Of a DNA stretch of 27,330 nt, positions 15,221 through 25,283 are shown in pieces. The stretch spans positions 1 to 27,330 of the forward strand of contig JBCDDH010000045.1 in the NCBI GenBank assembly GCA_039180415.1, given 5' to 3'. The notes below the pieces were generated by a model. That model was not told the origin of the DNA and ran no database searches. It saw only the letters and a list, made by a program, of their open reading frames with translations. The number at the start of each line of letters is the position of its first letter. Positions within the stretch are counted from its first letter, which is position 1. The position numbers and the translations under genes were made by a program. This DNA comes from CAZIXN01 sp039180415 (lineage in GTDB: Bacteria; Planctomycetota; Phycisphaerae; Phycisphaerales; Phycisphaeraceae).

Positions 15221-15885
15221 GCCGCAGACCCTAACGCCCGGTGCCGCGAACGGCTCGGCGGGTGACGACGCGCCCAGGTGATCAGCCCGATCATCACCGC
15301 GGCGGTGAAACACAGCCCGCACGCGACCGCGCCGCCGTGCACGCCGAAGAAGCCCGACTTGAGCAGCTCAACCGGGACTTGACCGAACGCGAGGACGCGT
15401 GCGTCCGACGGCGATCGCCCGTCCCAGCGCAAGGTGTACGTGCCCGCGACGGGCAGGTCGTACTGCGCCAGGGACTCGCCCACGTACGGCCCGACCCGGT
15501 ACAGCACCGACGTCCGGTCGCTGTCCTCGCTGAAGCGGATCGGCTCGGCTTCGACCGGCGTGCCGTCGGGCGCAACCAGAGCGGGCGCCGCGTCCTCGTA
15601 CCGCCCGGTTGCCGTCACCGTGCGTCCGGCGACGAGGCTCACCTGCTCGTCGTAGACCCGCACGACGCCGGGCGATGCGAACGTCACCTCAAGCCCCGGT
15701 GACGCCGGAAGCATGACGCGTTGCAGGGCCTCCACCGCGTCTCGCACTTCCCGTGTCGCCGGAAGCAGCGCCGACACGAACGCGCCGAAGCCCACAAGTA
15801 GGAGTACCAAAGCCAGCGCGTAACCGAAACGCCCCGGGCTCGCGTTCACGGTTTGCGTCATCGGCGTTGCATCGCGGGCAGGCAT
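15217..15885 (-). CDS. Unrecognised membrane protein with a large extracytoplasmic domain
   Basis: This 222-residue protein has one hydrophobic segment at each end (about 20-42, YALALVLLLVGFGAFVSALL; about 183-205, AVACGLCFTAAVMIGLITWA). The roughly 140 residues between them are predicted to lie outside the cytoplasm and look beta-rich (GVVRVYDEQVSLVAGRTVTATG; YDLPVAGTYTLRWDG). A basic C-terminal tail (ARRHPPSRSRHR) is likely cytoplasmic. No family is recognised. The start at 15885 is preferred over 15861, although neither has a strong ribosome binding site. It follows the methyltransferase stop by 11 bases and overlaps the kinase start, so it is inside the gyrB-led transcript. Confidence 0.75.
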   Translation of the reverse strand: MPARDATPMTQTVNASPGRFGYALALVLLLVGFGAFVSALLPATREVRDAVEALQRVMLPASPGLEVTFASPGVVRVYDEQVSLVAGRTVTATGRYEDAAPALVAPDGTPVEAEPIRFSEDSDRTSVLYRVGPYVGESLAQYDLPVAGTYTLRWDGRSPSDARVLAFGQVPVELLKSGFFGVHGGAVACGLCFTAAVMIGLITWARRHPPSRSRHRALGSAA

Positions 15886-15896
15886 CGTCCCGCAGC

Positions 15897-16683
15897 TTAC
15901 GCTCGTTCGCCACGGCCCGCGACGTAGAGCCAGCTCGCGTAGCCCGGTCCCGCGTCGTCCGACTCGCGCACGTACAGAACTTCCAAGCCGAGCGACGCGA
16001 GAAACGCTTCGACCGTCGGCCGGGGCGTTGCGTGCATCTGCATCCGCGCCGCCAACGGATCGCGCCAGCGACGACGCAACCGCCGACAGGTTTCGGGCAA
16101 GACCCGCCGCGCCAACGCGTGCAGCGGTGTGCGGGGTGGCGGCGGGGTGTGCGCGGCGGGCAGTTGAAAGACCAGCCGTCCCCGCGGCGTCAACCGGCGC
16201 GCCATGTCCGCGAGGTACCCGCGCGCCGCTTCCCACGGCATGTGCTGCAGAACGATCAAGCTGTAGCAAAGGTCGAACCGCCCGTCCTTCAAGACACCCA
16301 GGTCCGCGGCGGCGTTGACGACGTACCGGCAGCGGTCGCCGAAACGGTTGTGCTCGTCCGCGAGGCGGACCATGGTCGGGCTGATGTCTACGCCGATCGC
16401 GGCTTGAAAGTGGCCGCACAAAGCCTGCGTCAATCGGCCGACGCCGCAGCCGAAGTCGAGCGCCCTGCCGTCGCGCAACAACGACTGGCGAGACGCGGGG
16501 AGCAGCCCTTGCTCATCGAGCTGATCGACCAGCGTCTCGGCCGTGCGTCGGCCCGAAGCAAAAAAAGCCTCCACATCCCAACCGCCCCCCGCGCGACGCC
16601 GGGTCGGACATGATCGCCCAGAGCGGGTCCGCCGCGGCGAGGGCTTCCCAGTCGTGGCCGATGCGGCGGAGAGTGGAGTCCAT
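15897..16683 (-). CDS. Class I SAM-dependent methyltransferase with an apparent one-base frameshift
   Basis: The longest single open frame (15897-16574, 225 residues) holds a Rossmann-type methyltransferase. Motif I is ALDFGCGVGRL, then GVDISPTMVRLA, FDLCYSLIVLQHMP and LTPRGRLVFQLP. Its N-terminus is in another frame: MDSTLRRIGHDWEALAAADPLWAIMSDPASRGG starts at 16683, five bases after the gyrB stop. In related proteins this leader runs straight into WD-x-EAFFASG. The frames join if one G is removed from the G6 run (C6 at 16585-16590 on the plus strand), giving about 261 residues. Explanations are a sequencing or assembly slip in a homopolymer, a real inactivating mutation, or slippage. The methyl acceptor is unknown. 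Nothing else in the gene looks decayed. Confidence 0.8.
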
Positions 16684-16688
16684 GCCGG

Positions 16689-19295
<2,607 letters not shown>

Positions 19296-19443
19296 GGGCG
19301 GGTCCGAGGGGGCGTGACGGAGGGGGCCAAAGCCGGGCGGATCACGCGGTCAAGCCGACGAGAAATCGCCGCGTCTCAACCGCCCGTCCGGCCCGCTCGA
19401 CCCCACAGAAACCGCGGAAGAATCCGGGGTTTGCAAGCTCTCC

Positions 19444-19449
19444 ATTGTA
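19444..19449 (-). promoter_or_regulatory. Possible -10 box upstream of gyrB
   Basis: On the minus strand TACAAT (five of six to TATAAT) lies about 149 bases upstream of the gyrB ATG. The matching -35 region 17 bases upstream is weak (CTGCGA). If real, the gyrB leader would be about 140 bases. The 226-base gap 19296-19521 otherwise shows no gene. A supercoiling-sensitive gyrase promoter would be expected somewhere in it. Confidence 0.35.
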
Positions 19450-19472
19450 TCGAAAATCGATGGATTTCGCAG

Positions 19473-19528
19473 GCCGTAAGCCTTCGCAAGGCAAGCCTCA
19501 AGATTCCCGCCAAATCACGACTTACGGC
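19473..19528. repeat. Inverted repeat across the end of the TPR gene
   Basis: GCCGTAAG (19473-19480) is the exact reverse complement of CTTACGGC (19521-19528), and the latter contains the TPR gene's stop codon. A second small hairpin (GCCTT-CGC-AAGGC, 19480-19492) lies next to the inner side of the first arm. Together they could form a stem-loop at the 3' end of the TPR mRNA. There is no T tract, so terminator function is uncertain. Confidence 0.35.
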
Positions 19529-22500
19529 GTTTCGGCCGGCCCCGCGGGGGCTGCGTGAACCGCCTCGACCCCGGAGCCGAACGGCGCGACCGGAACCTCG
19601 ACGTCGCCGTCCGCCGCCAACGCGGACAGCTTCGCCGTCGTTCGCTCTAAGACGGTGTCGGTCTCGGGGTCGCCGGTGCCTTGGTTCTCGGGGTCATTCA
19701 TGCCTTCCCGCGCCCGCGTCCACATCGCCTTCGCCTCGTCCGATCGGCCGAGCCGATACAACACGTCGCCCAGGTGGTCGAGGATCACCGGGTTGTCCCC
19801 GCCGGGCGCCGCGGCGGCGCGACGCAGCCAAAGTTCGGCACCGGCGAGGTCCCCCCGCTTGTAGCGCACCCACCCCATCGAATCGAGATACGCCGACTGG
19901 TCCTTATCCGCTTCGAGCGCGTCGGCGATCAGCGCTTCGGCTTGCTCCAGACGCCGACCCGCGTAGGCCCAGACGTAGCCGACGTGGTTGTTCAGCTCGG
20001 CGTCGCCCGGCATCGCTTCGAGCAAGGCCTCGAACAACGCATCGGTCCCATCGGGCCGGCCCGCGGCTTCGTATGCCGTCGCCAGGGTGTACGCCGCGGC
20101 CCGGCGGAACGGCGGGTCCAGATCGACCTCGTCGACCACCGCTCGCAACGCGGCTTCCGCGTGCTCCAGCGGCGCGGTGCGCATCGTTTGCAAGACCACC
20201 GCCGCCCACTGAATCAAGCCGTTGCGCTCTTGCTTCGCCTGCTCCGCCAAGTCCTCCAGCACCACCGCCGCTTCGCCCAAGCGTTCCGGGTCGCTCGCGA
20301 TCAAACGGGCCAGCAGCAAGTCGCGACGGAAACTCGGCCCCACCGCCTGGACCCGCCGCTCGAAGTCGGCCCGCCGAACGGCCACGACGTCGTCGGGTTG
20401 CTCCGAGATCAACGCCAACGTCACCGCCTCCAGCTGCTCCGCGCCGTCGGCCTGCGCTTCGGGACGCCGCGCGGCGGCGTCGAGCAGTTCCAACACCTCG
20501 TCTAAGCGGTCGGGCTGCCTCCGCAGCAAAACCGCCAGCTGTAAATCTCGACCAAACCCGGGATCCGACAAACGCAACACGCGTTCCCGAATCATCAACC
20601 GGCGATCCTGATCTCCGCGCTGCGTATAAAAGCGCATCGCGGATTCCAACACCTCTCGGTTCCGCGGCTGGGCTTCCAGCAGCCGCTCGATGATCGCTTC
20701 GGCCTGCGGGACGCGGTCCGTCTTGGTGTACACTTCCAGCAAGATCAGCAGGGCGTCGCGGTCGTCGGGGTTGTCACGCAACAACCCGTTCAGCAATCGC
20801 TCGGCTCGCTGGGTTTCGCCCTGGACCTCAAGGATCCCCGCGTTCGTCAGCCGGGCGATCCGCGAATTCGGGATGGTCACCAGCATGCGGCGCACGAGCC
20901 GCTGGAAGCTCTGCTCAAAGTTCGGAAGGTCGCCGGCGTTGCGATCGTAAAGCCGGAGCAGTTCGGCGTAGATGACCTCGCCCCGAGGGTTGGCCGCCAA
21001 CGCGTCCAGCAAAGCCCGTTCGGCGTCGGGGGCTCGCTGCTCCTTGACCAGCAGCCTCGCCTTCGAGATCGCGAAACGCGGGTCACCCGGGCGTTCCGCG
21101 ATAAGCGCGTCGAGCAGGATCAATGCTTCGTCGATCCGGCCGAGCTCGACGAGTACGCCCACCCGCAATTGTCCCAAGCGAGCGTCCGTGGTGTCGGACC
21201 CGACGCGGTCCAGTAAGGACTGGGCTTCGGCGAAATCACCCCGCAGCGCGAGCAGCCGAGCCTTTTCGGTCTGGGCCAAGGTCGGCGGCACCGGCGAAGC
21301 GAGCGCCGCGTCGAGCCGAGCCTCCGCGGTCTCCAGGTCGCCCCGCTCAAACGCCACCACGGCTTCGAGCGTGAGCATCGCGGGCGTCTTCCGGACCGGC
21401 TCCGCCAACCGGGCAAACGCGTCACGCAACGCGTCCAAATCCGTCGCCCCCGCGAGCAAGGCCCCGGCGAACCGCGCCGCCCGGGCGGGGTCGGCTTCGA
21501 TCGCCGCGGCGGTCCGAAGCAACACCCGTTGCGGAGCGTCCGCTTCGGCGGGCGGCCGCATGACCAGCGCGAGCCACTTGTCGAACGTGCGGTCGGCGGC
21601 CGGCCGCGCGTCCAGCGTTTCGCCTAACAGGTCGACCGCCGCTTCCCGCGGCAGCGCCGAGGCCAACGCCAGCGCCGCCGCGTCGGGGTCTTGTTCGTCC
21701 GTCGGCAGCGCCCGCAACCCCGCGACAATCGGCGCGGCGGGCACGCCCTGTCCGACCAGGTACTCGATCATGCCCAACGCCATCGGCGAGGTCGGCTGCG
21801 CCCGCACGGCGTCGAGCACTTCGCGCGTCGCCTCTTCGATCCGGCCCAACCAAAGATCCGCGTACACCATGCGGCGCGCCAGGTCCTGCCCCGAAGCCCC
21901 GCCCCGCCGCGCCCGCTCGTAGGCCAGCCGCGCTTCAACAAACTCACCCAGCCGCGCCCGCAAGTCGCCCCGCGCCACCTCGTGCACCGCGCGACGACGC
22001 AGCAGGAACGCCAACTCGGCCCCGTACCGCGACGGCCGCAGGCCCCGCGGGGGTGGCCCTTCGAGGAACCCGTCGAGCAGGTCCGCCGACGCCTGCGTGT
22101 AGCCGATGGTTCGCAGCCCCGCGGAGGCGTAAAAGCGTGCCAACGACGGCAGCGCGGGATCGATGGCCCCCAACGACCCAACGTCACGCAGCGCGTACAG
22201 CAGCGCCGCGGTCCCCGGCTCGCCTTCACCGGATTCGATCAGCAGCCGGCCCAGCGCCACAACACTTTCCAAGTCGTTGGGGTCTGCCGCGACCGCTTGA
22301 CGGAAGTACCCCGCCGCCCGCACCCGATTACCCACGGAGGCCCAACCCAACGCCAACCGGCGGAGCAAGACCGGGTCGTTGGGCCGTTGCCGGACCGCCG
22401 CTTCCAGCAGCCGAACCGCTTGGCTTCCCTGGCCTTCCAGCCCTTGCTGTAGCGCCGCCGCGAAAAGACGCTGGACCTGCAACGAAGGCGCGGACGAATC

Positions 22501-22875
22501 TCCGCCCGGCATCGGTTTCTCTGCGTCGCCGAGGTCGCCTCCCCCACGCAACGATTCGGGCAAGGGCAGTTCTTCTTGGATCTCGGACAGCGGCGTCCGC
22601 GCTCGCCGCAGCGCGTCGCCTTGGAGCGGGCGCACGGCCTTAGCGTCGATGCCGGCTGGCGGCTCGGCCCGGATCCGACGGGCCTGGTCCACGCGGAACT
22701 CGAAGAACGCGGGCTCCGCGCCAGTGTCGGGGCCGAGCGACGCGTCGCTTGGCGGCGGGGCCGACGCGGTCCGCTCAGGATTCGCACAGCCGACCAATCC
22801 CGCCGCCAGCCCGCACGCCAACGCCCAGCGGGCTCCCCCCGCCCGCCGACGGACTCGATCGAAGCTGCCACTCAT
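19522..22875 (-). CDS. Very long TPR-repeat lipoprotein
   Basis: This 1117-residue protein has a lipoprotein signal (basic RVRRRAGGARW, hydrophobic ALACGLAAG, lipobox LVGC with Cys30). The remainder is an alpha-solenoid of tetratricopeptide-like repeats. Clear TPR units include AVRLLEAAVRQRPNDP followed by VGNRVRAAGYFRQAVAADPN (about 140-190). A run close to the C-terminus includes DALFEALLEAMPGDAELNNHVGY, AYLDSMGWVRYKRGDLAGAELW and LGDVLYRLGRSDEAKAMWTRAR (about 960-1065). Many units in the middle are degenerate. A Pro/Ala-rich, Ser-rich linker follows the lipidated Cys. TPR lipoproteins act as scaffolds in outer-membrane assembly, secretion or polysaccharide export; none of these can be chosen here. 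It is flanked by gyrB (226 bases downstream) and hisG (80 bases upstream) and is probably its own unit. ATG at 22875 is the only reasonable start. Confidence 0.83.
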   Translation of the reverse strand: MSGSFDRVRRRAGGARWALACGLAAGLVGCANPERTASAPPPSDASLGPDTGAEPAFFEFRVDQARRIRAEPPAGIDAKAVRPLQGDALRRARTPLSEIQEELPLPESLRGGGDLGDAEKPMPGGDSSAPSLQVQRLFAAALQQGLEGQGSQAVRLLEAAVRQRPNDPVLLRRLALGWASVGNRVRAAGYFRQAVAADPNDLESVVALGRLLIESGEGEPGTAALLYALRDVGSLGAIDPALPSLARFYASAGLRTIGYTQASADLLDGFLEGPPPRGLRPSRYGAELAFLLRRRAVHEVARGDLRARLGEFVEARLAYERARRGGASGQDLARRMVYADLWLGRIEEATREVLDAVRAQPTSPMALGMIEYLVGQGVPAAPIVAGLRALPTDEQDPDAAALALASALPREAAVDLLGETLDARPAADRTFDKWLALVMRPPAEADAPQRVLLRTAAAIEADPARAARFAGALLAGATDLDALRDAFARLAEPVRKTPAMLTLEAVVAFERGDLETAEARLDAALASPVPPTLAQTEKARLLALRGDFAEAQSLLDRVGSDTTDARLGQLRVGVLVELGRIDEALILLDALIAERPGDPRFAISKARLLVKEQRAPDAERALLDALAANPRGEVIYAELLRLYDRNAGDLPNFEQSFQRLVRRMLVTIPNSRIARLTNAGILEVQGETQRAERLLNGLLRDNPDDRDALLILLEVYTKTDRVPQAEAIIERLLEAQPRNREVLESAMRFYTQRGDQDRRLMIRERVLRLSDPGFGRDLQLAVLLRRQPDRLDEVLELLDAAARRPEAQADGAEQLEAVTLALISEQPDDVVAVRRADFERRVQAVGPSFRRDLLLARLIASDPERLGEAAVVLEDLAEQAKQERNGLIQWAAVVLQTMRTAPLEHAEAALRAVVDEVDLDPPFRRAAAYTLATAYEAAGRPDGTDALFEALLEAMPGDAELNNHVGYVWAYAGRRLEQAEALIADALEADKDQSAYLDSMGWVRYKRGDLAGAELWLRRAAAAPGGDNPVILDHLGDVLYRLGRSDEAKAMWTRAREGMNDPENQGTGDPETDTVLERTTAKLSALAADGDVEVPVAPFGSGVEAVHAAPAGPAETP

Positions 22876-22955
22876 GCCGACATGTTAGAGCACGCCCGCC
22901 TCGAAACCGGGGCGAACTCGGCGGCGAAGGCCCCAATTGCCAAGCCCGTGGAGCG

Positions 22956-23831
22956 TCAGCCGAGGACCTTGTTCAGCCCGTAGCTGAAGATCGCGGTCGC
23001 GCCGGCTCGATGCAGCCGCGGCACCAACTCCCGTTCGATCTTACGGTCCACGATCACTTCGACCGCGACCCACTCTCGGTCACGCAGATCGTTCACGGTC
23101 GGCGACTGCGCCGCGGGCAGCACGTCCAAGATCGCGTCCAGGTCGGCCCGCCGAGCGTTCATCTTCAAGCCGACCTTGCCCCGCGCCGCGATCGCGCCCC
23201 GCAGCAAGAGCGAGAGGTCTTCGATCTGCTGCTTCTTCCCCGGGTCGGCCCACGTGTCGCGGTTGGCGATCATCCGCGTCGTGCTGGTCAGGATCGTGTC
23301 GATGACCCGCAGCTTGTTCGCCACGAGCGAGCTGCCGGTCTCGGTGATGTCCACGATCGCGTCGATCAGACGGGCCTTGACTTCGGTGGCCCCCCACGAA
23401 AACTCCACCTTCTTCACGGCGATGTTGCGACCCTCGAAGTAACGCTTCACCGAACCGACCAGTTCGGTGGCGATGATCCCGCCGGCCAGGTCTTCGGGCT
23501 TCTGCACGGCCGACTCGTCGGGTACGGCCAGCACCCACCGCGCCGGGTTGCTCGTCGCGCGGCTATACGCCAACTCGCACACTTCGTGCACGTCGCTGCC
23601 GTTCTCGACGACCCAGTCGTGGCCGCAGATGCCGACGTCGACCACGCCGTCCTCGACGTAGCGCGACATCTCCTGCGAACGGAACATCACGCACTCGAAG
23701 TCGTCCGAATCGATCCGCGGATAGTACGAACGGCTGGAGACCTCGATGCGGTAGCCGGCCCGGTCGAACAGGTCGATCGTGGCGTTCTGCAGAGAGCCCT
23801 TGGGGATGCCGATGCGGAGAGGCTTGGTCAT
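22956..23831 (-). CDS. hisG: ATP phosphoribosyltransferase, long form
   Basis: This 291-residue enzyme catalyses the first step of histidine synthesis (ATP + PRPP to phosphoribosyl-ATP). It starts LRIGIPKGSLQNATIDLF, the conserved N-terminus, and has DVGICGHDWVVE and the PRPP-binding loop DIVDITETGSSLVANKL. The length and the C-terminal segment (about 210-291, including TVNDLRDREWVAVEVIVDRKIERELVPRLHRAGATAIFSYGLNKV) indicate the long form. That form carries an ACT-like regulatory domain, so feedback inhibition by histidine and no need for HisZ are expected. The ATG at 23831 overlaps the stop of the HhH-like gene by four bases (ATGA). The longer frame to 24074 lies inside that gene and is rejected. 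No other his gene is in the window. Confidence 0.93.
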   Translation of the reverse strand: MTKPLRIGIPKGSLQNATIDLFDRAGYRIEVSSRSYYPRIDSDDFECVMFRSQEMSRYVEDGVVDVGICGHDWVVENGSDVHEVCELAYSRATSNPARWVLAVPDESAVQKPEDLAGGIIATELVGSVKRYFEGRNIAVKKVEFSWGATEVKARLIDAIVDITETGSSLVANKLRVIDTILTSTTRMIANRDTWADPGKKQQIEDLSLLLRGAIAARGKVGLKMNARRADLDAILDVLPAAQSPTVNDLRDREWVAVEVIVDRKIERELVPRLHRAGATAIFSYGLNKVLG

Positions 23832-24544
23832 TTCTTTTTGGCCGTACGAGCGGCCTTCTTCTTCGTGGTTTTCTTGGCGGTCTTCTTCGCCGGCGCTTTC
23901 TTGGCGGCGGGCTTCTTGACGGCCGCCGGGGCCTTGCGTTTGTCGGCCCAGGCCTGCACCGCGACGTGGGCTTCGAGCGCGTCGCCGGCCTTGAGCGTCT
24001 TGGTGATGAACGACTCGCAATCCGAAGGACGTGCGTCTTCCTCCATCACGCCTTCGACGATGAGCAGGGCGCACAGCTTGTCGTCCACCGGGAACGCGTG
24101 GGCACCGAAGCTCAGCAGCGCGACGTTCGCCGCGGCGTACGGCGGGGTCGCGGGCAGCGTGTCCAGGTAGCTGCGCTGCTCGCGTTTGCCCTTGGTGGCC
24201 ACGGTCTTGAGCGTGACGTCGTGCTCCCGGGCGTACACCGCGTTCACCGCCTCCCGCAAACGGATCGCGCGTTCGTAGGCGTCGGGGTAGTCGTCTCCGA
24301 TGACCTCGACGATCTCGTGCGGGTGGCTGACCCGCAGCTCGTGCAGGTCCACGAAGGCGTCGAGCAGCGCGGCGTGGGCGTCCTCGGCGGCCTTGCGGGT
24401 GTGATTGAACTGGAGCAACGCGATCACGAGCTGGTGGGCCGGGTCGCGCGGGTCGGGAGCCTCGAATGCTTTGGCGGCGGCCTTGGCTTTCTTGAGGAAC
24501 GCGTTGAGCTTGGTGGCGTTGCCGGTGGGGTTCTTCTTGGCCAT
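23828..24544 (-). CDS. Degenerate HhH-GPD (endonuclease III-like) protein with histone H1-like tail
   Basis: This 238-residue protein has a middle section (about 30-185) that recalls the DNA-glycosylase superfamily. In SYLDTLPATPPYAAANVALLSFGAHAFPVDDKL the pattern of LPGVGxKTAxxVLxFAFGxxxxPVDTHV is visible. In endonuclease III the Gly-rich hairpin and Lys120 are essential. Here the hairpin reads LPATPPYAAA: the glycines and the Lys are gone, while an Asp (PVDD, about 153-156) corresponding to the catalytic Asp is kept. The Cys4 iron-sulfur cluster is absent; only two Cys are present. Residues 202-238 are a Lys/Ala/Pro tail (KKPAAKKAPAKKTAKK) like eukaryotic H1 and bacterial Hc1/HupB tails. 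A non-catalytic DNA-binding role is inferred. It lies nine bases after rbfA and overlaps hisG. Confidence 0.7.
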   Translation of the reverse strand: MAKKNPTGNATKLNAFLKKAKAAAKAFEAPDPRDPAHQLVIALLQFNHTRKAAEDAHAALLDAFVDLHELRVSHPHEIVEVIGDDYPDAYERAIRLREAVNAVYAREHDVTLKTVATKGKREQRSYLDTLPATPPYAAANVALLSFGAHAFPVDDKLCALLIVEGVMEEDARPSDCESFITKTLKAGDALEAHVAVQAWADKRKAPAAVKKPAAKKAPAKKTAKKTTKKKAARTAKKK

Positions 24545-24553
24545 GCGTGGTGC

Positions 24554-24961
24554 TTAGTGTTCGGGGCGGTTCGGCGTTTCCGCGTTTTCGTCGGTCTCGG
24601 CCGCCGACGTTTCGGCGGTCCGCTCCATCGCTTCGTTGATCGCGGCGAGGGTTTGGGCTTCTTTCTTCAGGCCCTGGTCGAGCTTGAAGAGAAGGTGCGG
24701 CACGACGCGCAGCGCGACGGCCTTCTTGGTCTGGTGTTGGATATGCATCGTCGCGTCTTTGAGCGCGTGGACCGCGCGGGTCTGGTGCCGCTCGGGGAGG
24801 ACCGAGACAAAGACGGTGGCGTGCTTGAGGTCGGGGCTGACGTCGACCTTAGTGACGCTGATGAGCGTGCCCTGCGTGCGTGGATCACCCAGGCCGCGCT
24901 GCAACACAGTGGAGACGGTGCGCTTGAGGAGCGATTCGACTTGGGCGATGCGGTGGGACAC
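24554..24961 (-). CDS. rbfA: Ribosome-binding factor A
   Basis: This 135-residue 30S maturation factor has a KH-like fold and binds 16S rRNA near helix 1 in late assembly and the cold response. The start is GTG at 24961. RIAQVESLLKRTVSTVLQRGLGDPR and GTLISVTKVDVSPDLKHATVFVSVL are family hallmarks, and VPHLLFKLDQGLKKEAQ matches the conserved strand of the C-terminal half. An acidic tail (about 110-135) follows. It starts eight bases after ylxP and follows infB, giving the classical infB-ylxP-rbfA order. truB or ribF, often next, is replaced here by the HhH-like gene. Confidence 0.92.
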   Translation of the reverse strand: MSHRIAQVESLLKRTVSTVLQRGLGDPRTQGTLISVTKVDVSPDLKHATVFVSVLPERHQTRAVHALKDATMHIQHQTKKAVALRVVPHLLFKLDQGLKKEAQTLAAINEAMERTAETSAAETDENAETPNRPEH

Positions 24962-24969
24962 GTTCGGGT

Positions 24970-25260
24970 CTAGGAGCCGGTGATCAGTTCGGTGCGGAGG
25001 TCGGCGAGGACGAAGCCCGGGTCGCGACGCAGCTGGTCGGCGATGCGATCGAGGGTGCTCTGGGCCTTACCGGGGTCGGCGGAGGCGAGCACGACGCCCA
25101 GGACGCCGCGGGTGAGCTGGTCGTGCAGCGCGGTCTCGGCGGCGGAGACCTGGTGGCGGCGGTGAAGCCGATCCTTAAGCGACTTGAGCACGCGGCGTTT
25201 GTCCTTGAGGCTGGTGGCTTCGGGGACTTGGATCTCCGCTTGGAGCACGCCGATGATCAT
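24970..25260 (-). CDS. DUF503 (YlxP-like) protein
   Basis: This 96-residue protein begins MIIGVLQAEIQVPEATSLKDKRRVLKSLKDRLHRRHQVSAAET, the complete hallmark of DUF503/YlxP. The longer frame to 25377 overlaps infB and is not the start. YlxP proteins are small and cytoplasmic. They lie between infB and rbfA in many bacteria and are thought to take part in ribosome maturation, but the exact role is uncertain. No Shine-Dalgarno site is seen before the ATG, and it begins 23 bases after the infB stop, so translational coupling is likely. The downstream gene, rbfA, begins eight bases after its stop. Confidence 0.9.
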   Translation of the reverse strand: MIIGVLQAEIQVPEATSLKDKRRVLKSLKDRLHRRHQVSAAETALHDQLTRGVLGVVLASADPGKAQSTLDRIADQLRRDPGFVLADLRTELITGS

Positions 25261-25283
25261 GGGCACGGGGGGTGGTTGGGGGT

